Program-made: the position numbers and the translations under genes | The notes under the pieces: generated by a model | What the model saw: only the letters and a program-made list of their open reading frames with translations | What the model was told of the DNA's origin: nothing | Database searches by the model: none | Shown here: in pieces, positions 1 through 5,683 of the stretch | How the letters are laid out: every line of letters starts with the position of its first letter | Numbering within the stretch: position 1 is the first letter of the stretch | Origin: Actinomycetota bacterium | GTDB taxonomy: Bacteria > Actinomycetota > UBA4738 > G016210805 | Assembly (NCBI GenBank): GCA_016210805.1 | Contig: JACQTL010000054.1 | Coordinates: 1-6,184, forward strand | DNA: 6,184 nucleotides | Direction: 5' to 3'

Positions 1-182
1 ACATCGACCCGGACCGGCCCGTGGTGCTGGTGTGCCGCTCCGGGAACCGCAGCGAGCTCGCCGCGCTCATGCTCCAGGCCAGGGGGTTCGAGGCCTACAA
101 CCTGGCCGGCGGGGTCGAGGAGTGGTCGGCCCTCGACCTCCCGTTCACCACCCCGCACGGCGAGCCCGGCCGCGTGGCCTGA
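1..182 (+). CDS. Rhodanese-like domain protein, C-terminal fragment (5' end outside window)
   Basis: This is the last 59 codons of a gene that enters from the left edge in frame from base 3 and ends at TGA 180-182. The visible protein has a beta strand (PVVLVC) leading into the loop CRSGNRS. That is the rhodanese active-site loop, with the catalytic Cys codon at 33-35. It continues with a helix (ELAALML), then GFEAYNLAGGVEEW, the standard C-terminal end of the rhodanese fold. Rhodaneses carry sulfur as a Cys persulfide and move it to thiols or cyanide. The CRSGNRS loop is typical of single-domain GlpE/PspE-like or sulfur-carrier forms. Whether other domains precede it (for example a metallo-beta-lactamase) cannot be seen. 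The cupredoxin gene begins 4 bases after the stop, so the two are probably co-transcribed. The domain call is secure; the biological role is not. Confidence 0.9.
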   Translation, partial: IDPDRPVVLVCRSGNRSELAALMLQARGFEAYNLAGGVEEWSALDLPFTTPHGEPGRVA

Positions 183-186
183 TCCC

Positions 187-573
187 GTGCGCCTCTTTCC
201 CTCCCGGCTCCTGCTCGCCGCCCTGGTCGCCGCCCTCGCGGCGGCCTGCGGGGGTGGCGGGGGCGGCGGTGGCCGGCGGGCGACCTGCGAGCCCTCGGGC
301 ACCGAGCTCACCGTCACCGCCCGGAACATCGCCTTCGACCGGGGCTGCCTGGCCGCGCCGGCCGGCCGGGCCTTCACGATCGAGCTGGCGAACCGGGACT
401 CCGGGATCCCCCACAACCTCTCCATATACGTCGGGGGGAAGGCCCTGTTCGAGGGCGAGATCTTCTCCGGAGACGACTCGCGGACCTATCGGGTGCCCGC
501 CCTCGAGGCTGGGGACTACACCTTCGTCTGCGACGTCCACCCGGAGATGGACGGCGCGTTCGTGGTGGCGTAG
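187..573 (+). CDS. Cupredoxin-domain lipoprotein (amicyanin/plastocyanin-like)
   Basis: This encodes a 128-residue protein starting at GTG 187, four bases after the rhodanese stop. There is no clear ribosome binding site, so translational coupling is likely. Residues 1-20 form a lipoprotein signal peptide (Arg at 2 and 7, hydrophobic 8-20). The probable lipidated Cys is 21, in LAAAC, a lipobox with Ala rather than Leu at -3. A Gly-rich tether follows (22-29). Residues 40-128 are a cupredoxin beta barrel. The type 1 copper ligands can be placed: His76 in IPHN, then Cys115, His118 and Met121 in CDVHPEM. The C-x2-H-x2-M spacing is the short loop known from amicyanin. Cys34 and Cys54 may form a disulfide. 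By family it is a blue-copper electron carrier on the outer face of the membrane; its partner is unknown. A copper-binding role without redox transfer is possible. Confidence 0.88.
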   Translation: MRLFPSRLLLAALVAALAAACGGGGGGGGRRATCEPSGTELTVTARNIAFDRGCLAAPAGRAFTIELANRDSGIPHNLSIYVGGKALFEGEIFSGDDSRTYRVPALEAGDYTFVCDVHPEMDGAFVVA

Positions 574-584
574 CCGGGCACCCG

Positions 585-1139
585 CTACTCGCGGGGCGCG
601 GCCCCGTCGACGACCTCGCGGTCCCCGAGGGGCTCGTCGAGCGACACGGCGACCGACTTGTACACGGCGATCTCGATGCACGCGAAGTCCTCGTCGCCGG
701 GCTCGTGCCCCTCGTACAGGGTCACGGTCACGGAGCCGGCGGCCTCCTCGACCTCCACGCGGTCCAGGACGTAGCAGGGCTCGACTCCGCTGTAGAAGGC
801 CACGGTGAGCGTCAGGCCGTCGTCGCTCACCTCCACGGAGTCGAACTCCCGGGCCCGGACGTCGACCATGCCGGGACGGGGGGTCACCGGCGTGGGCCCC
901 GGGTCGATGGCGCCGGGGTCGTCGTCGCAGGGGGTGTAGCTCACGGGGTCGTCGGGGTCGGCATCGGCGGGGACCTCGGCGGGAGACTGCCCGCAGCCCA
1001 CCGGTTCAGAGGCCCCCGCGTCGCCGGTCCCGGGGTCGCCGGCCCCGGCCTCCGTCGAGGAGAGCCTCGCGCAGGCCCCCAGGAGGAGGGCCAGGATCAC
1101 GGCTACCAGGATCGGCCTCACGGGCGCTCGGAGCGGCAC
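585..1139 (-). CDS. Uncharacterised small secreted lipoprotein
   Basis: This encodes about 184 residues from GTG at 1139. A second in-frame GTG at 1121 would give 178 residues and a more compact leader, and neither start has a good ribosome binding site. The N-terminus is a clear lipoprotein signal: Arg residues, a hydrophobic stretch (ILVAVILALLL), then the lipobox LLGAC with the lipidated Cys at about 23. A roughly 65-residue low-complexity linker rich in Gly, Ala, Asp and Pro follows, containing two Cys (GCGQ and TPCDDD). The C-terminal part is a compact beta-rich domain of about 95 residues (YSGVEPCYVLDRVEVEE ... VTVTLYEG ... ACIEIAVYKSVAVSLDEPL). Its two Cys could form a disulfide. The domain resembles conserved hypothetical lipoproteins I have seen in Actinobacteria, but I cannot name a function. 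It is convergent with the cupredoxin gene (11-base gap) and divergent from the kinase gene. Confidence 0.8.
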   Translation of the reverse strand: MPLRAPVRPILVAVILALLLGACARLSSTEAGAGDPGTGDAGASEPVGCGQSPAEVPADADPDDPVSYTPCDDDPGAIDPGPTPVTPRPGMVDVRAREFDSVEVSDDGLTLTVAFYSGVEPCYVLDRVEVEEAAGSVTVTLYEGHEPGDEDFACIEIAVYKSVAVSLDEPLGDREVVDGAAPRE

Positions 1140-1158
1140 GTCGGTTCGACGCGCGGCC

Positions 1159-1190
1159 CCCGGCCGGGGTTCCCGGGCCCCCCGGCCGGG
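1159..1190. promoter_or_regulatory. Near-perfect 32-bp palindrome in divergent intergenic gap, candidate operator
   Basis: The 90-base gap between the divergent lipoprotein and kinase starts holds an 11-bp perfect inverted repeat. The left arm (1159-1169) is CCCGGCCGGGG and the right arm (1180-1190) is CCCCGGCCGGG. The 10-base centre (1170-1179) contains the palindrome CCCGGG. Overall 30 of 32 positions are symmetric about 1174.5. Each arm contains its own palindrome CCCGGCCGGG. Their centres are 22 bp apart, close to two helical turns, with CCCGGG midway. This geometry fits a dimeric or tetrameric repressor site serving both genes, or a strong RNA hairpin in a leader. No -10/-35 elements are recognisable nearby. 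The symmetry is directly visible; the regulatory role is inference. Confidence 0.4.
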
Positions 1191-1229
1191 CTCAGGGTCC
1201 GGTCGGAGCGTGCCGAGACCCAATGCACG

Positions 1230-2351
1230 ATGGAAGAACCCGGCCGACCGGCCTCCCCGGCGGCCGCGGAGCCCCTCGACGACCGCACCGACCTCAAGTA
1301 CCGGACCCTCGTCGAGCAGGTGCCCGCGGTCGTCTACATCGCCCTGCTCGGCGACGAGGGCGACTGGCTCTACGTGAGCCCTCAGATCGAGGGGCTCATG
1401 GGGTACACGCCCGAGGAGTGGCTGGCCCACCCGGAGCCGTTCGGCGGCCACGTGAACCCGGAGGACCGCGACAGGGTCTGGCGCCTGGAGCTGGCCAGGT
1501 CCGTCGACGGGTTGCCGTTCCGCACCGAGTACCGGATGCGGACCCGGGACGGGCGCGAGATCTGGATCCGGGACGAGGCCGTGATGGTCCGGGACGGGGA
1601 GGGGCGGCCCCTGTTCTGGCAGGGCCTCCTGTACGACATCACCGAGCAGCGCAACCGAGAGGAGGAGCTGCGCCAGGCCCAGGAGGACCGCCGCCTCCTC
1701 CTCGAGCGGCTCCTCTTCGTGGTCGAGGAGGAGCGGACCCGGACGGCCGTGGAGCTCCACGACGGCCCGATCCAGGGGCTGACCGCCGTCCAGCTCCAGC
1801 TCGAGACGGCCCGGCGCATGGTCGAGACGGGCGACCCGTCGGCATGGGAGATCGTCGCCCTCCAGGCCCAGGACGGGCTGACCCGGGAGATCGAGCGCCT
1901 CCGCTCGCTGATGCACGACCTCCGCCCGCCGGTGCTCGACCGCGGGGGGCTGGTGGCGGCGCTGCACCAGCTGGCCGCGGGGTCGCGGCAGCGCGCCGAG
2001 CCCCGGGTGTCGGTGCGGGCCGGGGCGGTGCGACGCTTCGAGCGCGGGCTGGAGACCGCTCTCTACCGCCTGGCCCAGGAGGCCGTGGCCAACGCGGTCC
2101 GCCACGGCGGCGCCCGGTCGGTCGAGATCGAGGTGACCGGGTCGGAGCAGGAGGTCCGGCTCGAGGTCCGCGACGACGGCGCCGGCTTCGACGTCGCGGC
2201 CGCCGAGGACGTGGCTTCCTCCCAGCACTTCGGGATCCTCGGGATGCGCGAACGCATGCGGATGGCCGGTGGGCGGCTGGAGATCCGCTCGGCTCCCGGG
2301 GAGGGGTGCACCGTCCGGGCCGTGGTCCCCATCCCGCTCCAGGACGGCTGA
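1230..2351 (+). CDS. PAS-domain sensor histidine kinase, NarL/DegS (HisKA_3) type, soluble
   Basis: This encodes 373 residues from ATG 1230. Another ATG at 1223 is in a different frame. There is no signal peptide or membrane segment, so the sensor is cytoplasmic. Residues about 22-141 are a PAS domain with its PAC tail (YVSPQIEGLMGYTPEEW, EYRMRTRDGREIWIRDE, GLLYDITEQ). A short coiled coil (142-165) leads to the HisKA_3 dimerisation segment, EEERTRTAVELHDGPIQGL, with phospho-acceptor His177. The HATPase_c domain follows: N box around Asn288 (EAVANAVRHGG), G1 box DDGAGFD (315-321), and GILGMRERM plus GGRLEIRSAPGEGC near the end. All elements of an active kinase are present. By family it would phosphorylate a LuxR/NarL-type response regulator, but none is encoded in the window, so it is an orphan here. 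The PAS ligand is unknown. The PLP-enzyme gene follows after 47 bases in the same reading frame, so co-expression is likely. Confidence 0.93.
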   Translation: MEEPGRPASPAAAEPLDDRTDLKYRTLVEQVPAVVYIALLGDEGDWLYVSPQIEGLMGYTPEEWLAHPEPFGGHVNPEDRDRVWRLELARSVDGLPFRTEYRMRTRDGREIWIRDEAVMVRDGEGRPLFWQGLLYDITEQRNREEELRQAQEDRRLLLERLLFVVEEERTRTAVELHDGPIQGLTAVQLQLETARRMVETGDPSAWEIVALQAQDGLTREIERLRSLMHDLRPPVLDRGGLVAALHQLAAGSRQRAEPRVSVRAGAVRRFERGLETALYRLAQEAVANAVRHGGARSVEIEVTGSEQEVRLEVRDDGAGFDVAAAEDVASSQHFGILGMRERMRMAGGRLEIRSAPGEGCTVRAVVPIPLQDG

Positions 2352-2399
2352 CCGCAGCCGGCGGAGAACCACCGGCCCGGCCGGGCGGTCCAACTGTTC

Positions 2400-3998
2400 G
2401 TGGCCCGGGCACCAGCCCTCCCGACCGGCGAGCTTGCCGACCTGGTGGCGGAGTCCTTCGCGGACCTGGCGGCCTCCGCCGGCGAGCTCGGCGAGATCGT
2501 CGCCGGCACCTACGCGCGGCTCACGAGGGCGCACGGCGAGATCCGGGCCGCCGCCGGGCAGCTCCGGCCGGGAACCGTCCGGGCCCTCGACGACGAGCTC
2601 CGCCGGGCCAGGGTCCGGTACCGCGGGATGATGGGCGAGATCGAGGCGCTCGGGGCGAGGTGCCGGGCCGGGGGACACGACCGGGACGCGCTCGGAGCGG
2701 CGGCGGACCGCCGGGCCGCCCTGGCCGAGCTGGTCAGGACCCTGGCCGGGCCGGCCGCGGCCCTCGTCACCGCGTCCGACTGGCAGTCCCCCTCGTTCGC
2801 CCACGCCGTCCGGTCCGCGGCCGGTCGCCTCACCGGGCGGGTCGCGGAGCACGTGAACGACTACAAGCGGGACCGGCACTCCGACGCCGGGGAGCTGGAG
2901 CTCTCCTGGCTGGCCGAGTACGCGCGGCCCCATCCCGCCTGGGAGGCCGACGCCCTCATGACCGGCTGCGGGATGAGCGCCTTCACCACGGTGCTGGCCC
3001 ACCTGGTGAGCGACGGCGTGGTCCGGGGGCCCGTCGTGGTGGGCCGCTCCGTCTACCACGAGTGCCGGGACCTGGTGGCCCGGAGCCCGCTCGGGGGGCG
3101 CGTCGTCGAGCCCGGGCCCGACGAGACTGACCTCGTCCCGTTCCTCGAGGCCCTGGACCGGATCCGTCCCGGCGCGGTCTTCCTGGACACGCTGGGCAAC
3201 GTGCGCTCGGTCCCCGTCCCCGACGTGCCCCGGATCCTGAGGTGGCTGGCGGCATGGCCGCTCGGAGGTTCCACCACGGTCGTCGTGGACACGACCGGCA
3301 CGGCGTGCGCGTCGCGGCCCCACGCCGCGCCGCCGGGCCCCCACGGGGGGCCCACCGTGATCGCGTTCGAGAGCCTGACCAAGATGGCCCAGCTGGGCCT
3401 GGATCGGACGACCGCGGGGATGATCGTCGCTCCGGCCCCAGTGGCCGAGCGCCTGTCGGCGTGGCGCGAGCACCTCGGCACGAACGCCGCCGAGGGCTCG
3501 GCACACGTGGTCCCCCGGCCGGACCGGGCTCTCCTCGAGCGGCGCCTGGCCCGGCTGGAGCGCAACGCCACCCTCCTGGCCGAGCACCTGGAGCGCTTGG
3601 GCCAGCGGCCCGGCTCCCCGGTGCTCGGGGCCACGTACCCGGGACTCCCCGGGCACCCGTCGTCGGCCGTCGCCGCCCGGATGGGGTTCCGGGGGAGCTT
3701 CCTGGCCGTCGAGCTGGACCCGCGGCTCGACACGCCCCACGGCCACCGCGCGTTCGTCGACACCGCGCTGGCCGAGGCCCGGGCCCGGGGTGTCCCCCTG
3801 GTGGCCGGGGCGAGCTTCGGGCTCGACACCACCCGGATCTACCGCACCGCCTCCACCAGCGCCTCGGGGACGCCGTTCGTCCGGATCGCGGCCGGGACCG
3901 AGCACCGCCTGGCCGTGGAGGACCTCAAGGCGGTGCTCGGCGCCGTCGCGGTGCGCCTGCGCCGGGGAGCCGCTCGAGCGCGGTCGCTAGGCGTCTAA
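2400..3998 (+). CDS. PLP-dependent enzyme distantly related to cystathionine gamma-synthase/methionine gamma-lyase, with N-terminal extension
   Basis: This encodes 532 residues from GTG 2400, the only ATG/GTG/TTG start between the in-frame kinase stop and the first long conserved stretch. Residues 1-125 are Ala/Arg/Glu-rich and predicted helical, with no recognised domain. Residues about 126-520 match the Cys/Met-metabolism PLP family when aligned by eye. Y155-x-R157 corresponds to the phosphate-binding Y-x-R of the partner subunit. CGMSAF (190-195) corresponds to SGM-A-. Tyr219 (VYHEC) is the ring-stacking Tyr, and Asp297 (VVVDTT) pairs with the pyridine nitrogen. Lys328 in ESLTKMAQLGLD is the Schiff-base Lys, replacing the usual S-TKY--GH-D. 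Arg495 (FVRIAAGTEH) would bind the substrate carboxylate. Family members average about 400 residues, so the extra length is the N-terminal part. The substrate and reaction (elimination, replacement or other) cannot be told. The gene overlaps the convergent membrane-protein gene by 12 bases. Confidence 0.82.
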   Translation: MARAPALPTGELADLVAESFADLAASAGELGEIVAGTYARLTRAHGEIRAAAGQLRPGTVRALDDELRRARVRYRGMMGEIEALGARCRAGGHDRDALGAAADRRAALAELVRTLAGPAAALVTASDWQSPSFAHAVRSAAGRLTGRVAEHVNDYKRDRHSDAGELELSWLAEYARPHPAWEADALMTGCGMSAFTTVLAHLVSDGVVRGPVVVGRSVYHECRDLVARSPLGGRVVEPGPDETDLVPFLEALDRIRPGAVFLDTLGNVRSVPVPDVPRILRWLAAWPLGGSTTVVVDTTGTACASRPHAAPPGPHGGPTVIAFESLTKMAQLGLDRTTAGMIVAPAPVAERLSAWREHLGTNAAEGSAHVVPRPDRALLERRLARLERNATLLAEHLERLGQRPGSPVLGATYPGLPGHPSSAVAARMGFRGSFLAVELDPRLDTPHGHRAFVDTALAEARARGVPLVAGASFGLDTTRIYRTASTSASGTPFVRIAAGTEHRLAVEDLKAVLGAVAVRLRRGAARARSLGV

Positions 3999-4577
3999 TC
4001 CGACCAGCGCGCGCTTCCCGTCAGAGACCCCGATCTCGATCTCCGGCGGGGTGCGCCGACCGTGGATGAAGCCCAGCACCGTCAGGACCGCCATGAGGAT
4101 CGCCGCGGCGAACGCCCCCCACGTGGCCCACAGGGCGATCTGGCCGAAGACCCAGAACGCGTAGGCGTTGAGGAGCAGCCCCCGCAGGGTCTCGCCCTTG
4201 AACAGCGACTCCCGCTGCCCCGCGAGCTCCGCGTCGTCGGGGTTCGCCCTGACGACCGCGCCCATCTCGGCGTAGGTCAGCCCGCCGCCGATGTCCTCGA
4301 GGTGCACGGCGATGTAGTGGTTGGCGTAGGCCTTGGCCTGCGCCCCGGTGACGAGCTGCTGGCCGGCGTACTTGCTCAGGTAGGGCTCGATCCTCGGGTC
4401 CGCCAGCGACTCGCTCCCCGCCTCGGGGAAGAAGATCTTCTGGGCGGTCAGCTCCCTGGTGACCGTGCTGTCCGCGTACCTGTAGCCCACGAACAGGAAA
4501 CCGCCGGCCACGATCAGCACGACGGTCAGTAGCACACCGACCCAGGAGACCAGCAGGTCGAACGTTCTCCTCCGCAT
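3987..4577 (-). CDS. Small integral membrane protein of unknown function
   Basis: This encodes 196 residues from ATG at 4577. That start is chosen over longer in-frame starts because AAGGAGG sits 7 bases upstream. The layout is a short basic N-terminus (MRRR), a first membrane helix at about 8-32, and an outside segment of about 100 residues. A second hydrophobic region follows at about 134-172, one long or two short helices, then a short charged tail. The outer segment has the pattern GQQLVTGAQAKAYANHYIAVHLEDIGGGLTYAEM (split here: GQQLVTGAQAKAYANHYIAV, then HLEDIGGGLTYAEM). This resembles small actinobacterial membrane proteins often mislabelled as 'aromatic ring-opening dioxygenase LigA'; nothing here suggests dioxygenase activity. 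It lies 151 bases after the Rieske gene, so it may have its own promoter. The function is unknown. Confidence 0.85.
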   Translation of the reverse strand: MRRRTFDLLVSWVGVLLTVVLIVAGGFLFVGYRYADSTVTRELTAQKIFFPEAGSESLADPRIEPYLSKYAGQQLVTGAQAKAYANHYIAVHLEDIGGGLTYAEMGAVVRANPDDAELAGQRESLFKGETLRGLLLNAYAFWVFGQIALWATWGAFAAAILMAVLTVLGFIHGRRTPPEIEIGVSDGKRALVGLDA

Positions 4578-4584
4578 CTTCTTC

Positions 4585-4591
4585 CCTCCTT
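4585..4591 (-). promoter_or_regulatory. Strong Shine-Dalgarno site that fixes the membrane-protein start
   Basis: On the minus strand the sequence reads AAGGAGG followed by 7 bases and the ATG at 4577. It is the best match to the anti-Shine-Dalgarno sequence among the gene starts in this window. It decides the start of the membrane-protein gene against in-frame starts further upstream. Confidence 0.85.
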
Positions 4592-4598
4592 GCTCACC

Positions 4599-4610
4599 GA
4601 TCGCGCGATC
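4599..4610. promoter_or_regulatory. 12-bp perfect palindrome upstream of the membrane-protein gene, possible operator
   Basis: GATCGCGCGATC is fully self-complementary and sits 8 bases upstream of the Shine-Dalgarno of the membrane-protein gene, inside the 151-base gap after the Rieske gene. A position in the 5' leader suits a repressor site. At this base composition a few 12-bp palindromes are expected by chance in a window of this size, so the call rests mainly on location. Confidence 0.2.
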
Positions 4611-4728
4611 CCTCCGCGCGCCCTCAACTCTGCCGCGGCGCGCACGGGCTGCCATGGGTCGCTCGGCCCCTTGCCGACGGGCCGGAGGCCCCGATCGGTT
4701 CGGGACCCCGGGGAGGGAGGCGGTGGGG

Positions 4729-5067
4729 TCAGCCGGAGAGGGGACGGACCTCGACGGTCCCGTCGGTGACCCTGGTCTCGTACCGGGGCAGGGGTGTGGC
4801 CGACGGGCCCCGGAGGACTCGCCCGTCGGCCAGCCCGTACATGCTCCCGTGGGCCGGGCAGGTCACGGTGACCAGGCCCCCGGAGGTGTGGACGAGCCCG
4901 CGGTCGAGGGGGGCCCGCTGATGCGTGCACCGGCTGCCCACCGCGAACAGCCGGTCGCCGAACCGGTACACGAGGGCCTCCTCGTCACCGACCTTCACCC
5001 GGGTGGGCCTCCCCTCCCCGAGCTCGGCGAGGGTTCCCGCGGGGACCCAGTCCCCCCCCTCGCTCAC
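4729..5067 (-). CDS. Small Rieske-type [2Fe-2S] ferredoxin protein
   Basis: This encodes 112 residues from GTG at 5067, and the length is typical of a single-domain Rieske ferredoxin. The two cluster-binding loops are intact: C47-T-H49 in CTHQRAPLDRG, and C70-P-A-H73 in CPAHGSMYGLADGRVLRGP. The Cys/His pairs would ligate one [2Fe-2S] cluster. There is no signal peptide or membrane anchor, so it is cytoplasmic, like the ferredoxin components of dioxygenases or the NirD-like small subunits. The start lies 10 bases after the CoxG-like stop. The only SD-like sequence is a G run about 13 bases upstream, so coupling to the upstream gene is likely. Codons 3-6 contain a run of eight G. In this operon a role as electron acceptor or donor for a molybdenum hydroxylase is a reasonable inference, but a role with an oxygenase encoded elsewhere is equally possible. 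Confidence 0.93.
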   Translation of the reverse strand: MSEGGDWVPAGTLAELGEGRPTRVKVGDEEALVYRFGDRLFAVGSRCTHQRAPLDRGLVHTSGGLVTVTCPAHGSMYGLADGRVLRGPSATPLPRYETRVTDGTVEVRPLSG

Positions 5068-5077
5068 CGGTCGGCCA

Positions 5078-5662
5078 TCACCCCCGCCGGCCGAAGATCC
5101 GCTTGAAGAACCGGCCGACGGCCCGCAGGAGCGCCCAGATCCCTAGGCGCAGGCCGGCCACCGGCTTGGCGGTGACCTGCCGCGCGGGCTCCTCGCCCGG
5201 CCGGGCGGCCTCCTGGGCCGCCAGGTTGGCCTGGAGGCAGTCGGCGAACTGCTTGGTGAGCTTGCCGGAGACGTCCTGCATCATCCCCCGGCTGTACTGC
5301 GCGACGGCCCCGGAGACCGTGATGTCCTGCGAGAACCTCACCCTGGTGGAGCCCTCGTCCTCGGCCTCGGCCCACGCCGTGACCAGGGCCGACGCGGCCC
5401 CCCGGCCCCGCTGCTCCATCCCCTGGGCCTTGAGCACGACGCGGTGCCCGGCGTCGTCGCGCTCGGTCATGGACACGGTCCCGGCGAACGAGAGGCCCAC
5501 CGGCCCCAGCTTGATCGTGACCTTGCCCTTCCAGGTGCTCTCGTCGACGGTCTCGGTGAGCTCCGCCCCGGGCATGCACGGCGCGATCCGCTCGACGTCC
5601 AGGAGGTAGGCCCACACCCGCTCGATCGGGGCCATGACGGCGAACTCGTTCTCGACCAGCAA
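5078..5662 (-). CDS. CoxG-like SRPBCC protein (CO dehydrogenase accessory protein G family)
   Basis: This encodes 194 residues from TTG at 5662, with an SD-like G run 8 bases upstream; the next in-frame ATG would cut off the first beta strand. Residues 1-150 are a CoxG-type SRPBCC fold: N-terminal strand ENEFAVMAPIERVWAYL, then DVERIAPCMPGAEL (highly typical of CoxG), YKGKV-like WKGKVTIKLGPV, the FAGTV strand, SQDITVSGAVAQY, and a long C-terminal helix with KLTKQFADCLQANL. A linker rich in Ala, Pro and Glu (about 150-168) leads to a basic, hydrophobic tail with WALLRAVGRFFKRIF. That tail looks like a membrane-binding amphipathic helix. CoxG proteins are needed for membrane association of Mo-Cu CO dehydrogenase and have been linked to quinone binding and delivery. 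CoxG relatives also occur with other molybdenum hydroxylases, so the partner need not be a true CODH. The gene lies 21 bases after the XdhC-like stop. Confidence 0.9.
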   Translation of the reverse strand: MLVENEFAVMAPIERVWAYLLDVERIAPCMPGAELTETVDESTWKGKVTIKLGPVGLSFAGTVSMTERDDAGHRVVLKAQGMEQRGRGAASALVTAWAEAEDEGSTRVRFSQDITVSGAVAQYSRGMMQDVSGKLTKQFADCLQANLAAQEAARPGEEPARQVTAKPVAGLRLGIWALLRAVGRFFKRIFGRRG

Positions 5663-5683
5663 TCCGCTAACCCCCGGTCGCCG

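Noticed and set aside
250..275. G-rich repeat in the cupredoxin gene as a slippage-prone repeat.
   Set aside because: It encodes a plain poly-Gly tether after the lipidated Cys. Its G runs are interrupted and no longer than five.
592..606. Hairpin CGGGGC-GCG-GCCCCG just after the cupredoxin stop, as a terminator.
   Set aside because: It has only six pairs, no T-run follows, and it lies within the last codons of the convergent lipoprotein gene. Such GC stems are common here.
2375..2386. GCCCGGCCGGGC just before the PLP gene, sharing CCCGGCCGGG with the divergent-gap palindrome, as a repeated operator.
   Set aside because: The same 12-mer also occurs inside the CoxG-like coding sequence (5195-5206), so this GC-rich word is not specific to regulatory gaps.
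1223..3130. Long plus-strand open frame starting with the ATG at 1223 and running across the kinase and the PLP gene.
   Set aside because: It is out of frame with the clear PAS/HisKA_3/HATPase and PLP motifs, and its product is Arg/Gly/Pro-rich low complexity.
1140..3905. A very long open frame on the minus strand, continuous with the lipoprotein gene and antisense to the kinase and PLP-enzyme genes.
   Set aside because: Its translation is Pro/Gly/Arg/His-rich with no recognisable domain. It is the mirror of two well-supported plus-strand genes, a usual effect of high GC at third codon positions. Only the part from the lipoprotein signal onward is real.
4604..4627. TTGAGG on the minus strand (4627-4622) as a -35 element for the membrane-protein gene.
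   Set aside because: No believable -10 hexamer lies 16-18 bases downstream; that region is GC-rich and overlaps the palindrome.
4664..4684. Six-bp inverted repeat CGGCCC ... GGGCCG after the Rieske stop, as a terminator.
   Set aside because: The stem is short with a nine-base loop and no T-run follows on the minus strand.
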